NCBI GenBank assembly: GCA_947494975.1
Contig: CANLXA010000002.1
Span: 558,001 to 622,000, forward strand
DNA from: an uncultured Roseicyclus sp.
Lineage (GTDB): Bacteria; Pseudomonadota; Alphaproteobacteria; Rhodobacterales; Rhodobacteraceae
Length of the DNA: 64,000 nt
Direction of reading: 5' to 3'
Shown here: piece by piece, positions 50,078-58,837 of the stretch
Numbering within the stretch: position 1 is the first letter of the stretch
Layout: each line of letters begins with the position of its first letter
Notes under the pieces: generated by a model
Databases searched by the model: none
What the model saw: only the letters and a program-made list of their open reading frames with translations
What the model was told of the DNA's origin: nothing
Program-made: the position numbers and the translations under genes

Positions 50078-50594
50078 GTCTGATTGGATACAGATTTTCG
50101 ACGGCGCACCTGCCCGCGAAATTGCGAAAGGCAAAGCCGTGTTTCGCCAGGAAGACCCCGTGCGAAACATGTATCTGGTTCAACATGGCAGGGTTGCCCT
50201 GGAACGTCCGTTGACGGACGGCGGGCTTCTAACACTGCATATTGCGACATCCGGCATGGCTCTGGCCGAGGCATCGTTGTTTGCCAAGACCTATCACTGC
50301 GATGCAGTCGCACGTTCGGACACGAACATCCTGAGCGTGGCACGTGCAGATTTTCTGACTGCTCTTCAGGACCGTCCAGAAGCAGCGCTAAGTTTGATTG
50401 AATCACACACAAAGGAAGTGCAGGCGCAGCGGGCAAGGATTGAAATCCTACGCCTGCGTCGTGTGAGCGACAAGCTGGATGCTTGGTTGGACGTCAACCG
50501 CGAACCTGCCAGGGGCCAATGGATCAGCGTGGCGGAACAGATCGGCGTTTCACCCCCGGCGCTTTACCGTGAACTTGCACGCAGGCGGCTCTAG
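50064..50594 (+). CDS. Crp/Fnr-family transcriptional regulator
   Basis: A 176-residue protein (172 if ATG 50076 is used). The cyclic-nucleotide-binding-like domain spans about 12-120 (KGKAVFRQEDPVRNMYLVQHGRVALERP), and a short HTH follows near 150-172 (WISVAEQIGVSPPALYRELARRRL), smaller than the Crp wing domain. It lacks the FNR cysteine quartet at the N-terminus, so it is not an O2-sensing FNR; the effector is unknown. It is divergent from the His-rich protein gene, probably its target. Confidence 0.82.
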   Translation: MISIMSDWIQIFDGAPAREIAKGKAVFRQEDPVRNMYLVQHGRVALERPLTDGGLLTLHIATSGMALAEASLFAKTYHCDAVARSDTNILSVARADFLTALQDRPEAALSLIESHTKEVQAQRARIEILRLRRVSDKLDAWLDVNREPARGQWISVAEQIGVSPPALYRELARRRL

Positions 50595-50790
50595 AGCAGG
50601 CGTTCGCCGCATTCCGGATAATCGGCAAAGAAGTCTCGAAGCGCCCTTCGCCGCTGCGCCCACGCGTGAACGCTCAGCCGCTTCTGTCGGGACGCCAAAG
50701 GCCCGAACCCGTCACCCCCAGCGCGCAATTTCCCTGAAAAATGGTCAACGTGATCCGGATTTTCGAATATTATCAGAACTTTAACCCCAT

Positions 50791-50806
50791 TTATCAACCT
50801 TGATAA
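50791..50806. promoter_or_regulatory. Palindrome TTATCAACCTTGATAA upstream of the SDR gene
   Basis: Seven-base arms TTATCAA and TTGATAA match perfectly around CC. It lies 87 bases ahead of the SDR gene, in an AT-rich stretch (50755-50820) that is probably the promoter. The arm order is the inverse of an FNR box, so another regulator is more likely. Confidence 0.45.
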
Positions 50807-50892
50807 CCCCCTTCCGAACTGAAACCCCATGACATCGCCACTCATTTCAGGCTCTCTGTCCCCACGATGACGACGCGACACGCCCCCCCCGA

Positions 50893-52152
50893 ATGACCCG
50901 CAAGGTCCTGATCCTCGGCGCCGACGGCTTCATCGGCCGCCACATCGCGTTTCAGTTGCGGGCGGACGGTTGGGATGTCCTCGCCTCGGCTCGTCGCACC
51001 ACCCGGCTTGCCAGGATGGGGTTCGAGACCGTCACCGCCGATCTGGCTGATCCGGCAACCCACGATCCGGTCTTCTGGCGGACGGCGGTTGAGGGCCGCC
51101 ACATCGTCAACGCCGCGGGCCTTCTGACGGCTACCGATGAGCGATTCAAAGCCGTCCACGTCGACGCGCCCGCGGCCGCCTATCACCACGCGATCGGCGG
51201 TGTTCTGATCTCGGCCGTGGGCATCGAGGCCGATACGCCCTTCGCCCGCTGGCGCCGCGAGGGGGAGCAGGTGGCGCACGAGGCGGGCCTGACAATCCTG
51301 CGCCCGGGCCTCGTGATGGCCGAAACGTCCTATGGCGGCACGTCGCTTCTGCGCGGGCTGGCCGCGATGCCCTTCGTCACGCCCACGGTGGGGCAGGGCG
51401 ACCAGGTGTTCAATCCGATCCATGCTTCGGATCTGGCCCGCGTCGTGGGTGAATGCCTGGCCGTGCCGAGGCCGGGGCAGCCCTGGGATATCGGCGGACC
51501 AACACGGATCACACAGGCGCAATTGCTCCGGGATCTGCGGGATTGGATGGGCCTGCCCAAGGCGCGCCCGCTGCCGCTGCCACCCGCCATTGCCAATGCG
51601 AGCGGTGCGATCGGGGATGCCCTGAACATGGGGCCGATTTCCCGCACGGCAGTGGCGCAGATCACCCATGGGGTGGAAACGAACGAGGCGCCACTCGTCT
51701 CGCAACTCAGCCACAGGCCCCGCGGTGTCGATGCCTTTCTGGCCGCGCGCCCGGCCGGCACGCAGGACCTGTGGCATGCGCGGCTGTTCCTGCTCCGTCC
51801 GATCTTGCGGCTAACCCTCGCACTCCTCTGGGTTGTCTCCGGCCTCCTCGGCCTGGTCCTGCCGACGGACGCATTCCTGCCCATGACGGCCCATCTTGGC
51901 CTGCCGGACGCGATCTGGATCGCGCTGGCCCGGTTGGGTGGCCTTGCGGACCTCGCCATTGCGCTGGCGCTTCTCCGCAACTGGCGGCCCCGCCTGATCG
52001 GCTTGGCGCAGCTTGCGCTTGTGGGGACCTATACCGCCACATTCACCCTGCTGACCCCCTTCCTCTGGCTTCTCCCCCTTGGCGGGCTCTTGAAAAACCT
52101 GCCCATTCTCGTGCTGATCGTGATCTGGATGGTGCTGGAGGACGAGCGCTGA
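50893..52152 (+). CDS. NAD(P)-binding SDR-like protein fused to a DoxX-like membrane domain
   Basis: A 419-residue protein. The N-terminal half is an atypical SDR/NmrA-like Rossmann domain: VLILGADGFIGRHIAFQLRADG (cofactor loop GADGFIG) and ISAVGIEADT; the YxxxK catalytic pair is not evident. From about 295 a membrane domain begins with four spans (LRLTLALLWVVSGLLGLVLPTDAFLP...) of the DoxX-like type. Such fusions may handle quinone or reactive sulfur/thiosulfate redox at the membrane; the reaction is not known. It overlaps the DUF2269 gene by one base (TGATG). Confidence 0.8.
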   Translation: MTRKVLILGADGFIGRHIAFQLRADGWDVLASARRTTRLARMGFETVTADLADPATHDPVFWRTAVEGRHIVNAAGLLTATDERFKAVHVDAPAAAYHHAIGGVLISAVGIEADTPFARWRREGEQVAHEAGLTILRPGLVMAETSYGGTSLLRGLAAMPFVTPTVGQGDQVFNPIHASDLARVVGECLAVPRPGQPWDIGGPTRITQAQLLRDLRDWMGLPKARPLPLPPAIANASGAIGDALNMGPISRTAVAQITHGVETNEAPLVSQLSHRPRGVDAFLAARPAGTQDLWHARLFLLRPILRLTLALLWVVSGLLGLVLPTDAFLPMTAHLGLPDAIWIALARLGGLADLAIALALLRNWRPRLIGLAQLALVGTYTATFTLLTPFLWLLPLGGLLKNLPILVLIVIWMVLEDER

Positions 52153-52628
52153 TGGATCCGTACCTGATCGCCAAATGGATCCATATCCTGTCGAGCACGG
52201 TCCTGTTCGGCACCGGCATCGGCACGGCGTTTCAGATGTTCTGGGCGATGCGCCGGGCGGATCCGGCGCAGGTGCATGGCGTGGCGTCGGGTGTTGTGAT
52301 CGCCGATTGGATCTTCACAACCCCGGCCGGGATCGTCCAGCCCGCCACCGGCCTGTGGTTGATCTGGCTCGCCGGCTGGTCGCTTACCGAGCCGTGGCTG
52401 CTACTGACCTATGGCCTCTATGTCCTGGCCTTCCTGTGTTGGGCACCGGTCGTGCATCTGCAAATCCGCATCCGGGATCTGGCCGCTGCAGCGGTGGCAA
52501 GTGGCACCGCCCTGCCACCCGAGGCGCACCGCGCCTATCGCATCTGGTTCGCGCTGGGATGGCCCGCCTTCGCGGCGTTGACTCTTGTCTTCTGGTTGAT
52601 GGTGACAAAGCCGCTGCTCTGGGGCTGA
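52152..52628 (+). CDS. DUF2269-family membrane protein
   Basis: A 158-residue protein with four predicted spans (IHILSSTVLFGTGIGTAFQMFWAMRR is the family start, with the conserved KWxHILSSTVLFGTG). The DUF2269 function is unknown; genes are often next to SDR-DoxX or cytochrome-type genes, and a heme or quinone link has been suggested by context only. It is coupled to the previous gene by overlap and followed by the LysE-family gene 30 bp later. Confidence 0.85.
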   Translation: MDPYLIAKWIHILSSTVLFGTGIGTAFQMFWAMRRADPAQVHGVASGVVIADWIFTTPAGIVQPATGLWLIWLAGWSLTEPWLLLTYGLYVLAFLCWAPVVHLQIRIRDLAAAAVASGTALPPEAHRAYRIWFALGWPAFAALTLVFWLMVTKPLLWG

Positions 52629-52658
52629 GTGGTCCCAACCTTCGAAAGGGATTCGCCC

Positions 52659-53291
52659 ATGCCGCTTGAAACCTGGCTTGCCTTCGTGGCCGCGTCGACC
52701 ATCCTTCTGCTGATCCCGGGGCCGACGGTCCTGCTGGTGCTCAGCTACGCGATCAGTCAGGGCCGCCGCGTCGCCGTGTCCACCGCGGCGGGCGTTGCGC
52801 TCGGCGATCTGATCGCGATGACCGCGTCGCTGGCGGGGTTGGGGGCGCTGGTTCTGGCGTCGGCCACGCTGTTCACGATCCTGAAATGGGTGGGCGCGGT
52901 GTATTTGGTCTATCTCGGGGTCAAGATGCTGCGCTCCGCGCGTGCCTCCGATTTCAGCCTGCCGCAGGCCGACGCCGTCACCCCGCGCCGCACCTTCACC
53001 CATGCCGCCGCCGTGACGGCGCTCAACCCCAAATCCATTGCCTTCTTCATTGCCTTCGTGCCGCAATTCATCCGCCCCGAGGCGCCGCTGATCCCACAAT
53101 TCGCCATCCTGATCGCCACCTTCGTGGCCCTGGCCGCGCTCAATTCCCTCGCGTTTGCGCTCTTGGCGGGCGCGCTGCGCGATCGGCTGCAGCGTCCGGG
53201 GGTGATCGCCTGGCTGACCCGTGCCGGTGGCGCAACGCTGATCGGGATGGGGGTGATGACGGCCACGTTGCGGCGCGCGGGCTCGGCTTGA
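52659..53291 (+). CDS. LysE-family (RhtB-type) amino-acid exporter
   Basis: A 210-residue membrane protein starting at ATG 52659 with GAAAGGG ahead. It shows the RhtB-type start WLAFVAASTILLLIPGPTVLLVLSYAISQGRR and the segments GDLIAMTASLAGLGALV, AVYLVYLGVKMLR and FTHAAAVTALNPKSIAFFIAFVPQFI. The family exports amino acids such as threonine, homoserine or lysine. The substrate cannot be read. Confidence 0.9.
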   Translation: MPLETWLAFVAASTILLLIPGPTVLLVLSYAISQGRRVAVSTAAGVALGDLIAMTASLAGLGALVLASATLFTILKWVGAVYLVYLGVKMLRSARASDFSLPQADAVTPRRTFTHAAAVTALNPKSIAFFIAFVPQFIRPEAPLIPQFAILIATFVALAALNSLAFALLAGALRDRLQRPGVIAWLTRAGGATLIGMGVMTATLRRAGSA

Positions 53292-53336
53292 GCCACTTGC
53301 GAGGGGCTCTGCTGGGTTTAGGGCGGTGCCTCCGCC

Positions 53337-55580
53337 CTAAACCTGCCGTTTCAGCCAATCCATCACGTCCCCGCGCACCGATTGCGCGCCCACATTGCGG
53401 GCTTCGGTGATGACGGCGCGCACCTCGCGCAGATCCACCCGGCGCAGCAGCGATTTCACCGGCCCGATGGAGGCCGGGCGCATCGACAGGGTGCGCAACC
53501 CCATGGCCGCGAAACACAGCGCCTCGACCGGGCGACCCGCATCCTCGCCGCAGAAGCTCAGATCGGTACCCGTATCCCCGCAGCGATGCACGATCTGTTC
53601 CAGAAAGGTCAGGAACGACACGTTCAGCGTGTCGTAACGCCGCCGAACCCGCTCGTTCTCGCGGTCTGCCGCGAAAAAGAATTGCTTCAGGTCATTGCCG
53701 CCGATGGAAATGAAATCGGCCAGTTCGAAGAAATGGCGCGGCGCAAAGGCGAGCGAGGGCGTTTCCAGCATGGCGCCGACTTCGAGCGTTTCGGGCAGCA
53801 CGTGGCCGAGCGCAGCCTCCCGGTCCATCTCGCGCATCAGGTGATCGCGGGCGCGGGTGAATTCGTCGAATTGCGCGATAAACGGGAACATGACCGACAA
53901 TGGCCGCCCGTTGGCCGCGCGGATCAGCGCCTGAAGCTGCATCCGCATCACGCCGGGCTTGTCGAGGCCAACACGGATCGCGCGCCATCCAAGCGCCGGG
54001 TTCGGCTCATCTTGGGGCTTCATGTAGGGCAGGACCTTGTCGGACCCGATATCAAGTGTCCGGAACGCGACGCGCTTGCCTTGCGCGGCATCCATCACCT
54101 TGGAATAGAGCGCCGCCAGCTCGCCCCGGCGGGGCACCTGTGCGCGGGTGAGGAATTGCAATTCCGTCCGGAACAGGCCCACACCTTCGGCGCCCGAGGA
54201 GGGCAGGGAGGGCAGATCGGCCATCAGCCCCGCATTCATATGCAGGTTCACCACCGTGCCGCAGAGGCTTTGGGCGGGTTTGTCGCGGATCGAGGCATAG
54301 CGCTCCTGCGCCTCGGCCTGCATCGCCAGCTTGTCGAGAAACGCCGACGCGACGGTGTCTTCCGGGCGCAGGTGAACGATGCCCTGGTCGCCATCGACCA
54401 GGATCGGATCCCCGTTCAGGGCCTCGGTCGTGATGCGATTTGCGTGGATGACCAGCGGGATCGCCAGGGCGCGCGCGACGATGGCGGCATGGGAGCCGAC
54501 GGAGCCTTCCTCCAGCACCACGCCCCTGAGCTTGCGCCCGTAATCCAGCAATTCCGCCGGGCCGATATTGCGCGCCACCAGCACCGGATCGTCGGGCAAT
54601 TCCGCGCCGGTATCCGTGCCCTGACCGGTCAGTTGCCGCAACAGCCGGTTCGAGAGATCGTCAAGATCGTGCAGCCGTTCGCGCAAGTAGGCATCGGGGA
54701 CAGTCTCCATCCGGGCCCGAGCCGAGCTTTGTTCCTTTTCCACGGCGGCCTCGGCCGACAGGCCAAGCGCGATGTCTTCTTCCATACGCCGCAACCACCC
54801 GCGCGAGCGCGCGAACATCCGGTAGGCTTCCAGCACCTCGGCCTGTTCCTTGTCGCCCTTGACCACATGGGTGAGCATCTGGTCGATATCGGTGCGCAAT
54901 TGCGCCACGGCCTCTTGCAGGCGCGTGCGCTCGGCGTCGGGATCGTCCGCCACCGGTTTGGTGACGACCACGCGCGGCTCATGGAGCCAGACATGGCCCA
55001 TCGCGGCGCCTTCCTGCCCCGTCGTGCCGCGCAGCATGACCTGCTGGGTGTGACGCGCGCTGAGCGCGGCGCCTTCGCCCACAAACGCGCCCAACTCGGT
55101 CATTTCGGCCAGCACCATGGCGACGACTTCAAGGGCGTAGACTTCATCCTCGGAATACCCGCGGTCGTCCTTGGACTGGACCACCAGGACGCCGAGGCGC
55201 TCGCCCAGGCGCTGGATTGGCACGCCGAGAAAGGAGGAAAACGCCTCTTCCCCGGTCTCGGGCATATAGCGAAAGCCTTTTTCGGTAGGGGCGTTGGTGG
55301 TGTTGAAGGGCCGCGCATTGCGCGCGACCCGGCCCACGAGGCCCTCGCCCACCCGCATCCGCGTGACATGCACGGCCTCTTCCGCAAGGCCCTGGGTTGC
55401 GCAGAGTTCCAGCGTATCGGCATCGCGCAAAAGGTAGATGGAGCACACCTCCGTGCCCATCGAGTCCGCAATCAGATGCGTGATGCGATTGAGCCGTTCC
55501 TGCCCTTCCGCGGCCTCGGCCATGACGGCCTGCAACCGGGACAGCAGTTTTCGGCTTTCTGTTCCAGAGGTGTCTGCCAT
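53337..55580 (-). CDS. ptsP: Phosphoenolpyruvate-protein phosphotransferase of the nitrogen PTS (EI-Ntr)
   Basis: A 747-residue protein; ATG 55580 (MADTSGTESRKLLSRLQAVMAEAAEG) is the family start. Residues 1-160 are a GAF sensor domain. Then come the PEP-utiliser N-terminal and swivelling domains with the phospho-His in SVGSHAAIVARALAIP, and the C-terminal PEP-binding TIM barrel (ADFISIGGNDLKQFFFAADRENER; CGEDAGRPVEALCFAAMGLRTLSMRP). It takes phosphate from PEP to NPr (PtsO) and regulates nitrogen, potassium and phase-variable traits, with glutamine/2-oxoglutarate sensed by the GAF domain. The active-site region is complete. Confidence 0.93.
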   Translation of the reverse strand: MADTSGTESRKLLSRLQAVMAEAAEGQERLNRITHLIADSMGTEVCSIYLLRDADTLELCATQGLAEEAVHVTRMRVGEGLVGRVARNARPFNTTNAPTEKGFRYMPETGEEAFSSFLGVPIQRLGERLGVLVVQSKDDRGYSEDEVYALEVVAMVLAEMTELGAFVGEGAALSARHTQQVMLRGTTGQEGAAMGHVWLHEPRVVVTKPVADDPDAERTRLQEAVAQLRTDIDQMLTHVVKGDKEQAEVLEAYRMFARSRGWLRRMEEDIALGLSAEAAVEKEQSSARARMETVPDAYLRERLHDLDDLSNRLLRQLTGQGTDTGAELPDDPVLVARNIGPAELLDYGRKLRGVVLEEGSVGSHAAIVARALAIPLVIHANRITTEALNGDPILVDGDQGIVHLRPEDTVASAFLDKLAMQAEAQERYASIRDKPAQSLCGTVVNLHMNAGLMADLPSLPSSGAEGVGLFRTELQFLTRAQVPRRGELAALYSKVMDAAQGKRVAFRTLDIGSDKVLPYMKPQDEPNPALGWRAIRVGLDKPGVMRMQLQALIRAANGRPLSVMFPFIAQFDEFTRARDHLMREMDREAALGHVLPETLEVGAMLETPSLAFAPRHFFELADFISIGGNDLKQFFFAADRENERVRRRYDTLNVSFLTFLEQIVHRCGDTGTDLSFCGEDAGRPVEALCFAAMGLRTLSMRPASIGPVKSLLRRVDLREVRAVITEARNVGAQSVRGDVMDWLKRQV

Positions 55581-55825
55581 CAATCCCCGCACCTGCAGCG
55601 CAGCGCCGCCCGTGGCCAAGGTGTAGCGCGGGCCGATGCGGCGGCGCAATGGCGCATGGCGGGGCCGGGCAGAGGGAGCGGCCCCGGCCGTCGGCTGCCC
55701 CGTTCATCGCTGCGTGGCCGGGGGTGGGCCGGAGCGGCGGAGGAACACGGGGACGTGTGCTTTGGCCACTTGGACGGCCGAACGGTTTCGGTGTAGGGGC
55801 CTGTGAGCGGTGACGGAGGGGTGAG

Positions 55826-57439
55826 ATGACGGAGACGATGCGGGCGGCGGACCTGGTGGCGCGACGGTTGTTCGAGGCCGGGTGCCGCCATGCCTTCGGG
55901 ATGCCGGGCGGCGAGGTTCTGACGATTGTGGATGCCTTGGAACGCGCCGGGATCGCCTTTCATCTGATCAAACATGAGAATGCGGGCGGGTTCATGGGCG
56001 AGGGTGTGCATCACGTGGATGGCGCGCCCGTTGTTCTTGTGGCAACGGTTGGCCCGGGCCTGATGAACGCCGTCAACGTTGTCGCCAATGCCGAGCAGGA
56101 CCGGGTGCCGATGGTGGTGCTAACGGGCTGTGTCGATGCCGATGAGGCGCTCACCTACACCCATCAGGTGTTGGACCACCGTGCCGTTCTGGCGCCGATC
56201 ACCAAGGCCACCTTCACACTGACGGCGGGCGAGGCGGATACGATTGCCGACAAGGCCGTGGCGATTGCGACCGAGCGCCGGGCCGGGCCGGTTCTGATCG
56301 ATGTGCCGATTGCGGTGGCCGACGCGCCGTCGGTGGCAAAGGGGCGGCGCCGGGCGGACGCGGCGCCGGTTGCACCGTCCGGTGCCGGGCTTGAGCAGGC
56401 ACGGGAGTGGCTGGCGCACGCCAGACGTCCTGTGGTCGTTGCGGGCCTTGATCTGCTCCATGATGGTGCGTCGGACAGGTTGTGCGAGTTTGCGGAGCGG
56501 TTCCAGGCGCCGGTCATCACCACCTACAAGGCCAAGGGCGTGTTGCCCGAAGATCACCCGCTGGCCCTTGGCGGGGCTGGCCTATCGCCCCTTGCGGATA
56601 CGCATCTTCTGCCGTTTCTGGCGGAAGCGGATCTGATCCTTCTGGTCGGGTACGATCCGATTGAAATGCGCCCCGGCTGGCGTGAGGCGTGGGATCCTGC
56701 CACAAAGCGGGTGATCGATATCCAGGCCGTGCCGAACCGCCATTACATGCATCAGGCGGGGCTCAGCTTCACGTGCCACACCGGCGAAGCGCTTGCCGCC
56801 CTGATGGATGTCGAGCCGCAGGCGACCTGGCCGGGGGGCGAGATTGGCCGGGTCAAATCCGCCCTCGCCGCGGCCTTCCCGCAAGACGACACGTGGGGCC
56901 CCGCCGGTGTGATTGCCGAGGCCCGCGCGGCCCTTCCCGCCTCCACGCGCGCCAGTGTGGACAGCGGCGCCCATCGCATTCTGCTGAGCCAGATGTGGGA
57001 CTGCCCCGAGCCCAAAACGCTGGTCCAATCCTCCGGCCTCTGCACCATGGGCTGCGCCGTGCCGATGGCGATGGGCATGTCGATTGCCGATCCCTCGCGG
57101 CCTTCGGTTGCGTTTGTGGGGGATGGCGGGTTCCTCATGGTGGCGGGCGAACTCACGACCGCCGCAGAAATGGGGCTCAGAACGATCGTCATCGTGTTTG
57201 TCGATGCGTCACTGGCCCTGATCGAGTTGAAACAACGCCAAAGGCAGTTGAAGAACGCCGCCGTCGATTACCCCGGTCGGCATGACTTCGCCGCCATGGG
57301 CCGCGCGATGGGGGGCGCGGGCGTAACGGTCCGCAACCGGACCGATTTGCGCAAAGCGATAGACGCCGCGCTCAACGCTGATACGTTCACAGTGATTGCC
57401 GCGGAGATCGAAAGAGGTGGGTATGATGGCCGGATCTAA
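55826..57439 (+). CDS. TPP-dependent enzyme, acetolactate-synthase-like
   Basis: A 537-residue protein. The catalytic Glu lies in LIKHENAGGFMGEG near residue 52; TPP_enzyme_N (about 5-165), central (about 190-320) and C-terminal (about 365-520) domains follow. The metal-binding motif reads VGDGGFLMVAGELTTAAEM then IVFVDASLALIELKQ: the usual second Asn of the GDG...NN motif is Asp29 counting from GDG, and the first is Val. It probably acts on a 2-oxo acid by decarboxylation or carboligation. It overlaps the next CoA-transferase gene by 14-17 bp, so the two should work together. Confidence 0.85.
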   Translation: MTETMRAADLVARRLFEAGCRHAFGMPGGEVLTIVDALERAGIAFHLIKHENAGGFMGEGVHHVDGAPVVLVATVGPGLMNAVNVVANAEQDRVPMVVLTGCVDADEALTYTHQVLDHRAVLAPITKATFTLTAGEADTIADKAVAIATERRAGPVLIDVPIAVADAPSVAKGRRRADAAPVAPSGAGLEQAREWLAHARRPVVVAGLDLLHDGASDRLCEFAERFQAPVITTYKAKGVLPEDHPLALGGAGLSPLADTHLLPFLAEADLILLVGYDPIEMRPGWREAWDPATKRVIDIQAVPNRHYMHQAGLSFTCHTGEALAALMDVEPQATWPGGEIGRVKSALAAAFPQDDTWGPAGVIAEARAALPASTRASVDSGAHRILLSQMWDCPEPKTLVQSSGLCTMGCAVPMAMGMSIADPSRPSVAFVGDGGFLMVAGELTTAAEMGLRTIVIVFVDASLALIELKQRQRQLKNAAVDYPGRHDFAAMGRAMGGAGVTVRNRTDLRKAIDAALNADTFTVIAAEIERGGYDGRI

Positions 57440-58628
57440 GGGCCCGCTGGACGGCCTTATCGTTCTTGATCTCAGCCGCATCTTGGCCGGGCCGACCTGC
57501 ACGCAGGCCCTGGGTGATCTGGGTGCTACGATCATCAAGATCGAACACCCCGACCGGGGCGACGACACGCGCAGCTGGGGGCCGCCCTTCGCCACCGGCA
57601 CCGACGGCCAGCCCACGGATCTGTCGAGCTATTTCATGTGCACGAACCGCAACAAACTGTCGGTCGGCGTGGATATCGCGAGCCCGGAGGGGCAGGCGAC
57701 CATCCGCGAGATTGCGGCCCGCGCCGATATCGTGATCGAGAATTTCAAACCGGGTGGGCTGGCAAAATACGGTCTGGATCACGCCACGATGCTCGCCGCG
57801 CATCCGGGCCTTGTCTACTGTTCCATCTCCGGGTTCGGGCATACCGGGCCGAACCGCGAAAAGCCGGGCTACGACCTGATGGCGCAGGGGTACTCCGGGA
57901 TGATGTCCCTGACCGGCGAAGCCGACGGTGCCCCGGCCAAGGTAGCGGTGGGCATCGCCGACGTGATGACGGGCATGTATGCCAGCATCGGCATCCTTGC
58001 GGCGCTTCGGCATCGCGATCAGACCGGTGAAGGGCAGCATATCGACCTGTCGCTGGTGGACGCCTCCGTGGCGTGGACGATCAACGAAGGCGTCGCGCAT
58101 CTGACCACGGGCAAGCCGCGCATCCGCCGCGGGCATCAGCACGCCACCATTGTGCCGTACCAGACCTTCGAGGCCGCCGATGGCTACATCCTCGTCGCCG
58201 TCGGCAACGACTCGCAATATGTGCGTTTTTGCGAGTTTCTCGGGCGGCCCGATCTGGCCGAGGACCCGCGGTTTGCAACCAATCCTGCCCGGCTGGAACA
58301 CCGCGAGGTCCTGATCCCGATGCTCGAAGCCCTCGTGGCGGAGCGGAGCCAGGCGGAGATGGTGGCGGGGCTGGAGGCGCGCAAAGTGCCCGTGGGCCCT
58401 GTGAATACCATCGATCAGGCCTTCGCCTCCGATCAGGTGGCGGCGCGCGGCATGCGGATCGACATGGAAAAGCCCGGCGTGGATCGCGGCGGCGTCGAGT
58501 TGATCGGAAATCCGCTGAAATTCTCAGCCACACCGGTCACTTACCGCCACGCACCGCCGCATCTGGGGGAGGATACCGAGGCGGTTCTTGACTGGCTGAA
58601 GGGCGTGCGGGAGGCGCCCGACAGCTAA
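57423..58628 (+). CDS. CoA-transferase family III (CaiB/BaiF)
   Basis: A 401-residue protein. ATG 57423 or 57426 both fit; GAAAGAGG lies ahead. It has the class III N-terminus GLIVLDLSRILAGPTCTQALGDLGATIIKIEHPDRGDDTR and the catalytic Asp in PGYDLMAQGYSGMMSLTGE (near residue 170). It transfers CoA between carboxylic acids. With the overlapping TPP enzyme the two resemble oxalyl- or formyl-CoA-type pairs (CoA-transferase plus TPP decarboxylase), although true Oxc and Frc are longer in parts; this is an inference from arrangement. Confidence 0.9.
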   Translation: MMAGSKGPLDGLIVLDLSRILAGPTCTQALGDLGATIIKIEHPDRGDDTRSWGPPFATGTDGQPTDLSSYFMCTNRNKLSVGVDIASPEGQATIREIAARADIVIENFKPGGLAKYGLDHATMLAAHPGLVYCSISGFGHTGPNREKPGYDLMAQGYSGMMSLTGEADGAPAKVAVGIADVMTGMYASIGILAALRHRDQTGEGQHIDLSLVDASVAWTINEGVAHLTTGKPRIRRGHQHATIVPYQTFEAADGYILVAVGNDSQYVRFCEFLGRPDLAEDPRFATNPARLEHREVLIPMLEALVAERSQAEMVAGLEARKVPVGPVNTIDQAFASDQVAARGMRIDMEKPGVDRGGVELIGNPLKFSATPVTYRHAPPHLGEDTEAVLDWLKGVREAPDS

Positions 58629-58837
58629 GCAGATCGCCCGAATTTCCGGCGCGTCGGAAACACTTTCGCCTGCAATAACAGCGATTTCCCGCCCATTCCT
58701 TGGGGTTTCGGCAAAATCTCGTTCACGCGCCCATGCCATACCCTCACATGTCTGTCATATCGCGGCTTCAGCCCTTCGCGTAGCCCAAGCCATCGGCTAG
58801 GCCATTGGTAAGGGACACTATCAGAATCGGACAAGGC

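Noticed and set aside
53382-55796. An 804-codon plus-strand frame opposite ptsP
   Set aside because: It lies fully antisense to a clearly recognised enzyme and contains His/Arg/Gly-rich shadow composition.
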